A stretch of 64,000 nt of DNA from Reyranella sp. (GTDB taxonomy: Bacteria > Pseudomonadota > Alphaproteobacteria > Reyranellales > Reyranellaceae). How positions within the stretch are numbered: the first letter of the stretch is position 1; every line of letters begins with the position of its first letter. Of the stretch, positions 1-8,971 are shown in pieces. The DNA lies in the NCBI RefSeq assembly GCF_017305915.1, contig NZ_JAFKJN010000011.1:62001-126000 (forward strand), given 5' to 3'. Under the pieces are notes generated by a model. That model did not search any database. It had not been told where the DNA came from and was given only the letters and a program-made list of their open reading frames with translations. A program made the position numbers and the translations under genes.

Positions 1-2
1 AC

Positions 3-680
3 ACGCTGTCGGTCAGCAACGATTCGGGCAAGGACCTGACCGTGGCGTTGTCGGCCCAGGCGCCGGCCAACTTCCAGGCCACCTTCACCGAGGGCTACGG
101 CTCGAACGAGATCAGCTCGATCCCGATCGAGGCCGGCCAGTCCAAGGACATCAAGGTCAAGGTGACGCCGCCGCGCGACGTCAAGGCTGGCAACTATCCG
201 GTGCTGGTCAGGGTCGCGGCCGAAGGCGCCACCGCCGAGCAGCGCGTGACCCTGCAGATCAGCGGCCAGGGCCGCCTGTCGCTGACCGCCAAGGACGGCC
301 GCCTGAGCGGCGAGGCGCAGGCCGGCAAGACCGCTGAGTATACGCTGGTCGTCAGCAACGACGGCACCGCGCCGCTCGAGGAGGTCGAGATCTCGGGCTC
401 GGTGCCGACCAACTGGAAGGCCGAGTACAATCCCAAGACCATCCCGAGCGTGGCGCCCGGCGAGAAGAAAGACGTGCAGGTCGCGGTGACGCCGTCGGAC
501 AAGACGATCGCCGGCGATTACGTCGCCTCGTTCCGCGCCAATGCCAAGGGCGAGTCGTCGAACGCCGACTTCCGCATCACCGTCACGACCTCGACGCTGT
601 GGGGCATCGTCGGCATCGGCATCATCGCGGTGGCGCTGCTGGTCCTGCTGGGCGCGGTCGCGCGCTTCGGCCGGCGCTGA
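3..680 (+). CDS. NEW3-domain membrane-anchored protein, C-terminal part (partial)
   Basis: The reading frame is open to the left edge, so the true start lies outside the window; about 225 codons are visible. The visible part has repeated Ig-like beta-sandwich segments typical of NEW3 (alpha-galactosidase-associated) domains, with patterns such as [15 protein letters not shown] and [16 protein letters not shown] single hydrophobic segment ([18 protein letters not shown]) lies just before the terminal Arg-rich end. This predicts an extracytoplasmic protein anchored by its C-terminus. It stops 16 bases before an ABC ATPase gene, and such NEW3 membrane proteins are commonly encoded with ABC-2 exporters, so it is probably an accessory or substrate-recognition subunit. 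The substrate is unknown. Confidence 0.8.
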   Translation, partial: TLSVSNDSGKDLTVALSAQAPANFQATFTEGYGSNEISSIPIEAGQSKDIKVKVTPPRDVKAGNYPVLVRVAAEGATAEQRVTLQISGQGRLSLTAKDGRLSGEAQAGKTAEYTLVVSNDGTAPLEEVEISGSVPTNWKAEYNPKTIPSVAPGEKKDVQVAVTPSDKTIAGDYVASFRANAKGESSNADFRITVTTSTLWGIVGIGIIAVALLVLLGAVARFGRR

Positions 681-696
681 CGGCGGGCGGGCGCAG

Positions 697-1647
697 ATGA
701 GCGACCCCCTCGAGGTGGACAACGTCATCGAAGCCCGCGGCCTGCTGAAGCTCTACGGATCGGCCCGCGCGGTCGATGCGATCGATCTCAGCATCCGCAA
801 GGGCGAGATCTTCGGCCTGCTGGGGCCCAACGGCGCCGGCAAGACGACGACGATCCTGATGATGCTCGGTCTCACCGAGACCAGCGGCGGCTCGATCGAG
901 GTGCTGGGCTTCAACCCGGTGCGCCAGCCGCTCGAGGTCAAGCGGCGTGTCGGCTACCTGCCCGACGCGGTCGGCTTCTACGACAACCTGACGGCGCGCG
1001 AGAACCTGGTCTACATCGCGCGACTGCTCGACATCCCGCGGCGCCAGACCACTGCACGCATCATGGAGGCGCTGGAGGCGGTGCAACTCGCCGACGTCGC
1101 CGACAAGCGCGTCGCGACCTACTCGCGCGGCATGCGCCAGCGGCTGGGCATCGCCGAGATCGTGATGAAGAAGGCCGAGGTCGCGATCCTCGACGAGCCG
1201 ACCTCGGGCCTCGACCCGCACGCCACCTTCGAGCTGCTGGAGATGATCCGCGGGCTGAAGAAGGCTAATGTGGCGGTGCTGCTGAGCTCGCACCTGCTCG
1301 ATCGCGTGCAGAGCGTTTGCGACCGGGTGGCGCTGTTCAACAAGGGCAAGATCGCCCTGATGGGCACCGTCGTCGAGCTCGCGAACCAGGTGCTGGGTGC
1401 CGGCCATCCGATCCTGGTCGAGGCGAGCGGTATCGACGTGCCGGCTGTCCTCAAGGGCATCGAAGGCGTGCAGCGCGTCGTACCGGAAGGCGGAGCCTGG
1501 CGTATCGTCGCCGACCGCGACGTACGCGCGGTCGCGGCACAGCGCATCGTCGCTGCCGGCGGCTCGCTGACCCGGCTCGCCGAGCTGCAGCCCAGCCTCG
1601 AGGAAGTCTATACGCGTTACTTCGAGGAGGCTCGCCGTGCAGCGTAA
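697..1647 (+). CDS. ABC transporter ATP-binding protein
   Basis: 316-residue cytoplasmic ATPase of an ABC-2 type exporter. Walker A GPNGAGKT is at residues 43-50, the signature YSRGMRQ near 142-148, and Walker B VAILDEP at 162-168 followed by TSGLD. The C-terminal third is the divergent tail seen in the NosF/CcmA-like group. An in-frame extension upstream to 541 overlaps the previous gene and has no coding character, so I start at the ATG at 697. Its end overlaps the permease by 11 bases, consistent with translational coupling in one operon with the NEW3 protein. Confidence 0.9.
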   Translation: MSDPLEVDNVIEARGLLKLYGSARAVDAIDLSIRKGEIFGLLGPNGAGKTTTILMMLGLTETSGGSIEVLGFNPVRQPLEVKRRVGYLPDAVGFYDNLTARENLVYIARLLDIPRRQTTARIMEALEAVQLADVADKRVATYSRGMRQRLGIAEIVMKKAEVAILDEPTSGLDPHATFELLEMIRGLKKANVAVLLSSHLLDRVQSVCDRVALFNKGKIALMGTVVELANQVLGAGHPILVEASGIDVPAVLKGIEGVQRVVPEGGAWRIVADRDVRAVAAQRIVAAGGSLTRLAELQPSLEEVYTRYFEEARRAA

Positions 1648-2617
1648 TCAGGGGCGGCGTGAAGGCTCTCCCTTCACCGGCCTCGGGCCGGTCTTCGTCA
1701 AGGAACTGTCCGATCACCTCAGCAGCACCCGCATGATGGTGCTGACCCTGTTCGTGATCGTGTTCGGCGCGCTGCCGGTGGGCTTCACCCTGCAGACGCT
1801 GCGCCAGGTCACACAGTCGGACCAGTTTCTGTTCCTGCGCATCTTCACGGTCGAGCCGGAGCAGGCGCCGATCTCCTTCTACGCGGCGCTCACCTTCATG
1901 ATCCCGCTGATGGCGATCGGGCTCGGCTTCGACGCGGTGAACAGCGAGTTCAACCGCCGCACGCTCTCCCGCGTACTGTCGCAGCCGATCTATCGCGACG
2001 CCCTGCTGCTCGGAAAGTTCCTCGGCGGCCTTGCGACTCTCGCGGTGGCATTGACGGCGCTGTTTCTGATCGTGTTCGGCGCAGGTCTGCTGCTGCTCGG
2101 TCTGCCGCCGCGCGGACCGGAGGTGGCGCGCGGGCTTGCCTTCCTGGTGGTGGCGATCGCCTATGGCGGGGTGTGGCTGGCGGTGGCGATGCTGTTCTCG
2201 GTGATCTTCCGCTCGACCGCGACCTCGGCGCTGTGCGCGCTCGGCCTGTGGCTGTTCTTTTTCATCCTGTGGCCGATGATCGCCCAGGCGATCACCACGG
2301 GGTTCGCGCCCTCGCAGTTCCGCAGCGTCGACGAGGTCCTGTCTCTGGAGGCGTTCGGGCAGGCCCTGCAGCGGCTGTCGCCCGGCACGCTGTTCGGCGA
2401 GGCGGTGATCGGCCTGCTGCAGCCCGAAACCAAGGCGTTCGGCCAGTTTGCCAATCTGGTGATGCAGCAGACCCGGGGCATGATCCAGGGCACGCCGCTG
2501 CCGTTCGACCAGAGCCTGCTCTTGATCTGGCCGCAGATCACGGGCCTGATTGCCGGCATGATCGTGGTCTTCTCGATCGCCTACATCGTCTTCCAGCGCG
2601 AGGAAGTCAGGGCCTGA
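1637..2617 (+). CDS. ABC-2 family transporter permease
   Basis: 326-residue integral membrane protein with about six hydrophobic segments, for example [18 protein letters not shown] near the N-terminus, a cluster between residues 80 and 215, and a last one ([17 protein letters not shown]) at the C-terminus. It has the NosY-like ABC-2 layout, with a large extracytoplasmic loop after the first segment. It starts at a GTG inside the end of the ATPase gene and would form the membrane channel of that exporter. Substrate unknown. Confidence 0.88.
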   Translation: MQRNQGRREGSPFTGLGPVFVKELSDHLSSTRMMVLTLFVIVFGALPVGFTLQTLRQVTQSDQFLFLRIFTVEPEQAPISFYAALTFMIPLMAIGLGFDAVNSEFNRRTLSRVLSQPIYRDALLLGKFLGGLATLAVALTALFLIVFGAGLLLLGLPPRGPEVARGLAFLVVAIAYGGVWLAVAMLFSVIFRSTATSALCALGLWLFFFILWPMIAQAITTGFAPSQFRSVDEVLSLEAFGQALQRLSPGTLFGEAVIGLLQPETKAFGQFANLVMQQTRGMIQGTPLPFDQSLLLIWPQITGLIAGMIVVFSIAYIVFQREEVRA

Positions 2618-3288
2618 AGGACTGGACAGCCACAGCCGCGCTCAACAATGCGCGTTGGTGCAATGCCGTGTGCTTCGCGCACGGCACGGCGGGACGGTTT
2701 TTGGCCCACACCTGGGTCAATGCCGAGCCGGTGCCGCGCTTCTATCCCAACGTGGTGACGCTCACGACCGGCGATTCAGACGTCGCCGAGCAGCGCCAGG
2801 CGGTGCGCATCCTGCAGAAGTCGCACCTGCCCGGCCGCTGGGCGGTCAAGGACAGCTTCCGCACGCTCGACATCGCCCGGCTGGGCTTCGAGGTGCTGTT
2901 CGAGGCCCAGTGGATCCGCAAGGCGGTGCCGAAGCCCGCGACGATGGTCTCCGGCCTTGCCTGGGGGCGGGTGACGGCGGGCAGCGGCGATTTCCCCGCC
3001 GCACTGTTCAGCGACCACAACTTCGCGATGTTCGCGGCCAAGCGCGACGACACCGTCGTCGCCGGCGGCACCTTCTATCGCGCCGACGGCGTGGTCGGCC
3101 TCAGCAACGTGATCGCCGAGGCCGACGACGAGCCCGCGGTATGGCGGGACCTCGCCTCGCTCGCCGCGGCGACGTTCCCCGGCCTGCCCTTGGTCGGCTA
3201 CGAATCGGGCGACGAGCTCGACGCGGCGAAGAAGGCCGGCTTCGAGATTGGCGATCCGCTCAGGATCTGGGTGCTGGCGCGGCAGTAG
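2614..3288 (+). CDS. GNAT-like acetyltransferase family protein
   Basis: Encodes about 224 residues. An N-terminal block (LNNARWCNAVCFAHG) is followed by a GNAT-like C-terminal half with VAGGTFYRADGVVGLSNV and a terminal GFEIGDPLRIWVLA. From memory of related acetyltransferases, the NNARWC block belongs to the protein; it can only be included if translation starts at the CTG at 2614, which overlaps the permease stop and follows an AGGAAG at 2600-2605. The next usable start is the GTG at 2668, which removes that block. The 3' end overlaps the convergent RluA gene by 29 bases. Substrate unknown. Confidence 0.7.
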   Translation: MKDWTATAALNNARWCNAVCFAHGTAGRFLAHTWVNAEPVPRFYPNVVTLTTGDSDVAEQRQAVRILQKSHLPGRWAVKDSFRTLDIARLGFEVLFEAQWIRKAVPKPATMVSGLAWGRVTAGSGDFPAALFSDHNFAMFAAKRDDTVVAGGTFYRADGVVGLSNVIAEADDEPAVWRDLASLAAATFPGLPLVGYESGDELDAAKKAGFEIGDPLRIWVLARQ

Positions 3289-3988
3289 CCGCGTAGCCGC
3301 AGGCCTGCAGCGCCTTCAGCATGTGCGCCGGCGGCGGCGCTTCGACTCGGATCGGCGGCTTGGTCTTGCTGAGCGGCAGCACGATCGCATGGCTCTGCAG
3401 GTGGAGTTGGCGGTTGGGCGCTGCCTTGCCGTAGAGCCGATCACCGATGATCGGACAGCCGGCGTGGGCGCAATGCACACGGAGCTGATGCGTGCGGCCG
3501 GTCTCCGGCGTGAGCTCGAGCCAGCTCATGCCGGGCGCGCGGCCCAGCACGCGGTAGCGCGAGACAGCCGTCTGACCCGTGTCGGACACCTTCACCGACC
3601 AGCCGCTCCGGGTATTCACCTTGAGCAACGGCCAGTCGAACACGCCCTCGTCGGCTGGCGGCGCGCCCTCGACAACGGCCCAGTAGGTCTTCTCGGTGTC
3701 GCGACCGGAGAACAGCCGGCCGAGCTTGGCCAGCGCCTTGGGATGCCGGCCGAGCACCAGCACGCCCGCGGTGTCGGCATCGAGGCGATGCGCCAGCGCC
3801 GGCGGCCGCGGCAGGCCGTAGCGCAGGGCGTCGAAGCATTCCTCCAGGTTCGGCGCGCCGCTCGGGCCGGCATGGACGGCGAGGCCGGCCGGCTTGTCGA
3901 TCACCAGGATCAGCCCGTCGCGATGGAGCACGCGCGCCTGGATCTCCTCCGCCGTGAGCGGAGGACGGCGCCTCAGAGGTCGGGCCAT
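3260..3988 (-). CDS. RluA-family RNA pseudouridine synthase
   Basis: 242-residue enzyme that would isomerise a specific uridine in rRNA or tRNA. The catalytic motif HRLDADTAG (Asp70) is intact, preceded by VIDKPAGLAVHAGP and followed by ETGRTHQLRVHCAHAGCPIIGDRLYG, all hallmarks of the RluA family. No S4 domain is present, as in short RluA-type enzymes. The frame remains open upstream to 4288 but that part is antisense to the amidase, so I start at the ATG at 3988. It overlaps the amidase end by 16 bases, so it is probably co-transcribed with it. The exact RNA target cannot be read from sequence. Confidence 0.9.
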   Translation of the reverse strand: MARPLRRRPPLTAEEIQARVLHRDGLILVIDKPAGLAVHAGPSGAPNLEECFDALRYGLPRPPALAHRLDADTAGVLVLGRHPKALAKLGRLFSGRDTEKTYWAVVEGAPPADEGVFDWPLLKVNTRSGWSVKVSDTGQTAVSRYRVLGRAPGMSWLELTPETGRTHQLRVHCAHAGCPIIGDRLYGKAAPNRQLHLQSHAIVLPLSKTKPPIRVEAPPPAHMLKALQACGYAATAAPAPRS

Positions 3989-5394
3989 CGCTCGAGCCAG
4001 CGCGTGCTCGCCTCGTAGATCGCGGCGGCGCGCAGGATCGACGCCTCGTCGCGGAAGCGGCCGAGGATCTGCAGGCCGATCGGCAGGCCGTCGCTGCCGA
4101 AGCCGCAATTCACCGTGATCGCCGGATGGCCGGTGATGTTGAACGGCATGGTGTAGGGGAACCAATTGCGGCGCAGCTCGCCGACCTCGATGCCGTCGAC
4201 CACGATCGGCTCGAACAGGTCCTGGTCGATCGGCAGCGCGGTGCGCGACAGCGTCGGCGTCACGAGATAGTCGGCGCCGTCGAGCCACTTCTGCACCATG
4301 CGGAACAGGTCGGCGCGCTGGAACATCGCGCGCTGGTAGTCAGCGCCGCTCCATTCCTCGGCCATTGCCACCTGCCGCACCAGCGACGGCGTCATGCGGT
4401 TGCCGTCGCGCAGGATCATGTCGGCGAAGCGCGCCCGCCAGGTGGTGTGATTGATGACCCGCCAGATCGGCTCCATGTCGGGCAGGTCGCCGGTAAGCTC
4501 GACCAACTCGGCGCCGGCGTCGCGCAGCTTGACGAGAGCGGCCTCGTAGACGGCCGCCACGTCCTTCGACACGAAGCGGTTGCCGAGCGTCAGGCTGTGC
4601 AGGATGCGCTTGCCCTTGAGATCGCCTTCCGGCAGCGCTGCCGCGACATAGTCCTGCGGCATGGTGCCGATCGACCATGGATCGCTGGGGTGCGGGCCGG
4701 CCATCGCCTGCAGCATCAGGGCGGTGTCCATCACCGTGCGGGTCATCGGCGTCACGTAGGTATAGTTGCCGAACAGGTCGGCGACCTGGCTGTGCGGGAT
4801 GACGCCGTTGCTCTGCTTGATGCCGACCACGCCGTTGGCCGCCGCCGGGATGCGGGTCGAGCCGCCGCCGTCGGTCGCCACGCCGATCGGCCCGATGCCG
4901 GCCGCGACCGCGACCGCCGCACCGCCGCTGGAGCCGGCCGAGGTGCGCTCGGCGCTCCAGGCATTGCGCGTGCGGCCGAACAGCGGCGCGTCGGTCAGCG
5001 CCTTGTGGCCGTATTCCGGCGTCGTGGTCTTGCCGAACAGGATGGCGCCCGCCTGCTTCATCCGCGCGGTAGCGACGGCATCCTCCTTCGGCACGTTGTT
5101 CTCGTGCAGCAGCGAGCCGAAGGTGGTGCGCACGCCGGCGGTGTTCACCAGGTCCTTGGCGGCGTAGGGGATGCCGTGCAGCAGGCCGAGCGGCTTGCCC
5201 TGCATGACGTCGTCCTCGGCCTGCCTCGCCGCCGCCATCGCCTGCTCGGGGATCAGGGTGATGAAGCAGTTCAGCACCGGCTGCAGCTTCTCCGCGCGCG
5301 CCAGCACGGCAGTCATCAACTCGACCGGCGAGAGCTGCCTGGCGGCGATCTTCTCCCGCAGTTCCGACGCTGGCAGGCGGGTGAGGTCGCTCAC
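3973..5394 (-). CDS. Amidase (amidase signature family)
   Basis: 473-residue amidase-signature hydrolase of amides. The Ser-cisSer-Lys triad is visible: Lys80 in YAAKDLVNTAG, the cis-Ser in SAGSSGGAA near 155, and nucleophile Ser179 in TDGGGSTRIPA. The GTG start at 5394 overlaps the stop of the FAH-family gene in a GTGA arrangement, which argues for translational coupling and against the longer open frame to 5469. Members of this family act on many amides, including N-acyl and aryl amides. Its company (FAH-like hydrolase, DapA-like lyase) suggests small-molecule catabolism, not tRNA amidation, since no GatB or GatC is nearby. Confidence 0.9.
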   Translation of the reverse strand: MSDLTRLPASELREKIAARQLSPVELMTAVLARAEKLQPVLNCFITLIPEQAMAAARQAEDDVMQGKPLGLLHGIPYAAKDLVNTAGVRTTFGSLLHENNVPKEDAVATARMKQAGAILFGKTTTPEYGHKALTDAPLFGRTRNAWSAERTSAGSSGGAAVAVAAGIGPIGVATDGGGSTRIPAAANGVVGIKQSNGVIPHSQVADLFGNYTYVTPMTRTVMDTALMLQAMAGPHPSDPWSIGTMPQDYVAAALPEGDLKGKRILHSLTLGNRFVSKDVAAVYEAALVKLRDAGAELVELTGDLPDMEPIWRVINHTTWRARFADMILRDGNRMTPSLVRQVAMAEEWSGADYQRAMFQRADLFRMVQKWLDGADYLVTPTLSRTALPIDQDLFEPIVVDGIEVGELRRNWFPYTMPFNITGHPAITVNCGFGSDGLPIGLQILGRFRDEASILRAAAIYEASTRWLERWPDL

Positions 5395-6506
5395 TTGAGC
5401 AGGCCGCGGCCGGCGAGGTTGCGCATCAGCGCCGAGATGCCGAAGGTCCAGGGCGCGATCTTGTCGCAATGGTTCACGCGGTTGGTGAGCGTGCCGAGCT
5501 TGGGCGAGCGGATCGACACCAGGTCGCCGACCATGTGGGTGAAGCCGTGGCCGCCCGGCTTGCGTTGCTCGGTCGGCGCGAACAGCGTGCCGGTCATCAG
5601 CGCCATGCCGTCGGGATACTGGTGCAGCTTGCCCATCGCGTGGGTCACGAGGTCGGTGGGATCGCGGCTGATCCTGGAGAGATCGCTCGAGCCGCGCAGG
5701 CGGAACTGGTCGGGCCCGGTGACCTCGAGATCGACCTTGGCCTTGCGCACGTCGTCGAGCGTGAAGGTCGCATCGAACAGCCGCACGAACGGCCCGATCG
5801 CGCAGGAGGCGTTGTTGTCCTTGGCGATGCCGAGCAGCAGCGCGCTGCGGCCCTCCATGTCGCGCAGGTTGACGTCGTTGCCCAAGGTCGCGCCGACGAT
5901 CTTGCCGGCGGCATTGACGATCAGCGTCACTTCGGGCTCGGGATTGTTCCAGTCGGAGTCGGGCCGGATGCCGATCTCCGCGCCGTAGCCCACGGCCGAC
6001 ATCGGCGGCGCCTTGGTGAAGATCTCGGCATAGGGGCCGATGCCGACCTCGAGGTAGGGCGACCAGGCGCCGCGCGCGACCAGCGTCTTCTTCAGCGCCT
6101 CGGCCTCGGGCGTGCCCGGCTTGATGGTGGTGATGTCGACGCCGATGATCGAATTGAGCTCCTTGCGCACTTGATCGGCGCGGCTGAGGTCACCCTTGGC
6201 ATGCTCCTCGATCAGCCGCTCGAGCAGGCTGACGGCGAAGGTGACGCCAGCCGCCTTGATCGCCTGCAGATCGATCGGCGCCAGTAGCGCGTGGACCACG
6301 TCATCCAGCGAACCGAGCCGCTCGCCCTTCGACCGCGCCAGCGCCGCCGGATCGGCCGCATTGCACAGATCGGCGACGGTCGGCGCGGCGGCGCTGATGT
6401 CGAAAACACCGTCCCGGCGCACCGCCACGACACTCGGGCCGGCGGGCGTGTTGACCCGGCCGATCAGGGTGCCGGCAAAGCCGTCTTCCGGGAGGATTTC
6501 TGCCAC
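5391..6506 (-). CDS. Fumarylacetoacetate hydrolase family protein
   Basis: 371-residue FAH-superfamily enzyme; members cleave or dehydrate 2-keto acids using a divalent metal. The C-terminal half carries the expected acidic ligands: GAEIGIRPDSDW, then PEPEVTLIV, then GNDVNLRDMEGRSAL, with the conserved tail GDLVSIRSPKLGTLTNRV. I use the GTG at 6506 because upstream sequence has no coding character. It diverges from the DapA-like gene across about 60 bases and is the first gene of the amidase/RluA operon. A role with the lyase in sugar-acid or aromatic catabolism is likely, but the substrate is not determined. Confidence 0.85.
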   Translation of the reverse strand: MAEILPEDGFAGTLIGRVNTPAGPSVVAVRRDGVFDISAAAPTVADLCNAADPAALARSKGERLGSLDDVVHALLAPIDLQAIKAAGVTFAVSLLERLIEEHAKGDLSRADQVRKELNSIIGVDITTIKPGTPEAEALKKTLVARGAWSPYLEVGIGPYAEIFTKAPPMSAVGYGAEIGIRPDSDWNNPEPEVTLIVNAAGKIVGATLGNDVNLRDMEGRSALLLGIAKDNNASCAIGPFVRLFDATFTLDDVRKAKVDLEVTGPDQFRLRGSSDLSRISRDPTDLVTHAMGKLHQYPDGMALMTGTLFAPTEQRKPGGHGFTHMVGDLVSIRSPKLGTLTNRVNHCDKIAPWTFGISALMRNLAGRGLLK

Positions 6507-6567
6507 TAGACGTCTCCGGCGCTTGGATGCGAAAACAGGCGCGCCATTTCCCGAAGGACATAACATC

Positions 6568-7509
6568 ATGGCCGCCCAGCGGATCAAAGGCGTTCTTTCG
6601 CCCGTCGTCACTCCCTTCAAGCGCGACCTGTCGCCCGACGTCGGCCGCTTCATCGCGCACTGCAAGTGGCTGCTTAGCCAGGATTGCGGGCTGGCCGTGT
6701 TCGGCACCAACTCCGAGGCCAACTCGATGTCGGCCAAGGAGCGGATGGGCCTGCTCGAAGCGGCGGTCTCTGCAGGCGTGCCGACCGACCGCATGATGCC
6801 GGGCACAGGCGCCTGCTCGATCAACGAGGCGGCCGAGGTCAGCGCGCACGCCACCAAGCTCGGCGTCGGCGGCGTACTGATGCTGCCGCCGTTCTACTAC
6901 AAGGGCGTTCCGGAGGAGGGGTTGTTCCGCTTCTTCTCGGAGGTGGTGCAGCGCGTCGGTGACGACCGCCTGCGCGTCTACCTCTATCACATCCCGCCGG
7001 TGTCGGCGGTGCCGATCACCCACAAGCTGGTCGAGCGGCTGCTCAAGGCCTACCCGAAGCAGATCGCCGGCATGAAGGACAGCGCCGACGACTGGTCGCA
7101 CACCAAGAGCATGATCGACGCCTTCGCCAAGGATGGCTTCGACGTCTTCTCGGGCAACGAGAAGCCCTTGATCGACAACATCAAGTCGGGCGGCGCGGGC
7201 TGCATCAGCGCCACGGCGAACATCAACCCCGGCAAGATCGCCGAGACTTACAAGAAGTACGCCACGCCTGAGGGCGAGAAGCTGCAGACCTGGATCAACG
7301 AAGTGCGCGGCGTGATGCAGGGCTACGTCATGATCCCGGCATTGAAGTACGTCATCGCCCATTACGGCAGCGACGCGGCGTGGATGCCGGTGCGACCGCC
7401 GCTGGTCGAGACCGCCGAGGCGCAGGGCAAGGACATGATCGCCAAGCTCGACAAGCTCGGCTTCACCATGCCCGGGTTGAAACAGGCGATGGCTGTCGCG
7501 GCGGAGTAG
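6568..7509 (+). CDS. Dihydrodipicolinate synthase (DapA) family lyase
   Basis: 313-residue class I aldolase-type TIM barrel. Schiff-base Lys170 lies in IAGMKDSADDW and Tyr140 in VYLYHIPP, both conserved in DapA/NanA-type lyases. The FGTNSEAN segment replaces the usual GTTGE loop, which points away from true lysine-pathway DapA and towards a keto-acid aldolase or dehydratase. AAGGA at 6554-6558 precedes the ATG by nine bases. It diverges from the FAH-family operon; DapA-like and FAH-like enzymes acting on 2-keto-3-deoxy acids are a common pairing, so shared catabolism is a reasonable inference. Confidence 0.88.
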   Translation: MAAQRIKGVLSPVVTPFKRDLSPDVGRFIAHCKWLLSQDCGLAVFGTNSEANSMSAKERMGLLEAAVSAGVPTDRMMPGTGACSINEAAEVSAHATKLGVGGVLMLPPFYYKGVPEEGLFRFFSEVVQRVGDDRLRVYLYHIPPVSAVPITHKLVERLLKAYPKQIAGMKDSADDWSHTKSMIDAFAKDGFDVFSGNEKPLIDNIKSGGAGCISATANINPGKIAETYKKYATPEGEKLQTWINEVRGVMQGYVMIPALKYVIAHYGSDAAWMPVRPPLVETAEAQGKDMIAKLDKLGFTMPGLKQAMAVAAE

Positions 7510-8835
7510 TCAGCCGCTAGTGTCGGAGCGGGCGATGTCCGCCCCGACGGCCGCCAGTTTCTCCGCCATGCCGTCATAACCGCGGTCGAGATGCTCGAGG
7601 CCGTCGAGCCGCGTCTCGCCGTCGGCGGCGAGGCCCGCGATGATCAGGGCCGCGGCGGCGCGCACGTCGGTGCAGGTGGCGGCGGCACCCTGCAGCCGCG
7701 CAACGCCGCGCACCAGCGCGGTGCGGCCGACGACCGCGATGTTGGCGCCGAGCTTGCGCAACTCGCCGACATGGCGGAATCGCTGCTCGAATACCGTCTC
7801 GGTGACGGCGCTCGCGCCGGCGGCCAGCGCCAGCAGCGCCATGGTCGGTGCCTGCAGATCGGTAGCGAATGCCGGGTAGGGGCCGGTCGTGATGTCGATG
7901 CCACGCAGTCCGTCGCGGGCACGCTCGACGATCACGCCGTCCTGCGTCTCGTGCATGGCGATGCCGGCCGCCTCGTAGAGGGGCGCCGCGGCGCCCAGCA
8001 GCGCGATGCGGCCGTGCGGCAGCACGAGGCGGCCATCGCTCGCCGCGGCGGCGCAGGCCAGCGTGCCGAACTCGATGCGGTCGGGCAGCACGGCGTGCAC
8101 GGCGCCGCCGAGGGCGCGGCCGCCCTCGATCGTCAGCTGATGGCTGCCGATGCCCGCGATCCGCGCGCCCATGGCGGCGAGGCAGGTGGCGAGGTCGGCG
8201 ACTTCCGGTTCGCACGCGGCGTTTCGGATGATGGTGCGGCCGTTCGCCAGCACCGCCGCCAGCATCAGGTTCTCTGTGGCGCCGACCGACGGCGTCGGCA
8301 GCAGGATGTCGGCGCCGTGCAGGCCATCGGGGGCCGTCGCTTCGATCATCCCGCCGTCGAGGGCGATGGTGGCGCCCATCGCGCGCAGGCCGGCGATGTG
8401 GAAGTCGATGCCGCGCAGGCCGATGGCGTCGCCGCCCGGCAGCGGCAGGCGCGCCTCGCCGCAGCGCGCCAGCAGCGCGCCGAGCAGCAGGACCGAGGCG
8501 CGCATGCGCGAGACCAGTTCCGGGTCGATGTCGGCCGGTCGCAGCCGATCGGCCGACATCGTCACGGCCAGACCATCGGCGCGAGCCGACCAGTGCATCT
8601 CGCAGCCCAGCCGCTGCAGCAGCGCGGCCAGCACGGCGACATCGAGGTTGCCGGGCACGTTGCGCAGGGTGACGAGATGCGGCGTCAGCAGGGCCGATAC
8701 CATCAGCGGCAGGGCGGCGTTCTTGGCGCCGCTGATCGGATAGGTGCCGACGAGCGGCCGTCCGCCGCGAACGACGAGGACGCGTCCGCTGCCGGGCCGC
8801 CACCACGGCGCGGCGGCGAGAAGCGAGGAGGTCAT
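7510..8835 (-). CDS. murA: UDP-N-acetylglucosamine 1-carboxyvinyltransferase (MurA), Asp variant
   Basis: 441-residue EPSP-synthase-fold enzyme that transfers enolpyruvate from PEP to UDP-GlcNAc, the first committed step of peptidoglycan synthesis. SGAKNAALPLM (Lys38, Asn39), ATDLQAPTMA and the C-terminal DRGYDGMAEKLAAVGADI match MurA. The active-site loop reads LPGGDAIGLRGIDFH: Asp136 stands where most MurA proteins have the fosfomycin-sensitive Cys115 (E. coli numbering). I start at the ATG at 8835; a GTG at 8874 would add 13 residues. The gene stands alone, divergent from the structured-RNA region. It could be a second MurA-like paralogue with another substrate. Confidence 0.9.
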   Translation of the reverse strand: MTSSLLAAAPWWRPGSGRVLVVRGGRPLVGTYPISGAKNAALPLMVSALLTPHLVTLRNVPGNLDVAVLAALLQRLGCEMHWSARADGLAVTMSADRLRPADIDPELVSRMRASVLLLGALLARCGEARLPLPGGDAIGLRGIDFHIAGLRAMGATIALDGGMIEATAPDGLHGADILLPTPSVGATENLMLAAVLANGRTIIRNAACEPEVADLATCLAAMGARIAGIGSHQLTIEGGRALGGAVHAVLPDRIEFGTLACAAAASDGRLVLPHGRIALLGAAAPLYEAAGIAMHETQDGVIVERARDGLRGIDITTGPYPAFATDLQAPTMALLALAAGASAVTETVFEQRFRHVGELRKLGANIAVVGRTALVRGVARLQGAAATCTDVRAAAALIIAGLAADGETRLDGLEHLDRGYDGMAEKLAAVGADIARSDTSG

Positions 8836-8858
8836 CGCCGGATGATAGGTGCCCGCCG

Positions 8859-8887
8859 TTGACAGGGCCACCACGGCGGCTTAAACA
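8859..8887 (+). promoter_or_regulatory. Predicted sigma-70 promoter
   Basis: TTGACA at 8859-8864 and TAAACA at 8882-8887 are separated by 17 bases, giving a consensus -35 and a good -10 on the plus strand. Initiation would fall at about 8894-8895. It lies between the divergent murA start and the structured RNA region, and would drive the 16-codon frame, the terminator hairpin and, on readthrough, the acetyltransferase gene. Confidence 0.55.
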
Positions 8888-8894
8888 ACCGCCC

Positions 8895-8945
8895 ATGACC
8901 ACGAACCTGCTCACCAAGGGTTGGTATTTTACGTCGCTAAAATAG
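8895..8945 (+). CDS. Possible 16-residue leader peptide
   Basis: An ATG at 8895, at or within one base of the predicted transcription start, opens a 16-codon frame reading MTTNLLTKGWYFTSLK and ending at TAG. It has no upstream room for a ribosome site, so translation would be leaderless. It contains adjacent Trp, Tyr and Phe codons and sits just before an intrinsic terminator with an alternative pairing partner, the layout of a transcription-attenuation leader. Chance occurrence of such a short frame is quite possible. Confidence 0.3.
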   Translation: MTTNLLTKGWYFTSLK

Positions 8946-8971
8946 GCGGCGCGAAAGGTCATGAACCCAAC

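Noticed and set aside
541-696. N-terminal extension of the ABC ATPase
   Set aside because: It overlaps the NEW3 gene and reads as an Arg/Ser-rich shadow. The ATG at 697 gives the expected ATPase start.
4126-5988. A 620-codon plus-strand frame opposite the amidase
   Set aside because: The minus-strand amidase and FAH genes carry catalytic residues; the plus frame is a composition artefact.
8836-8874. Extended MurA start at GTG 8874
   Set aside because: It would add 13 residues before the normal N-terminus and overlap the predicted promoter on the other strand. The ATG at 8835 is sufficient, though not proven.
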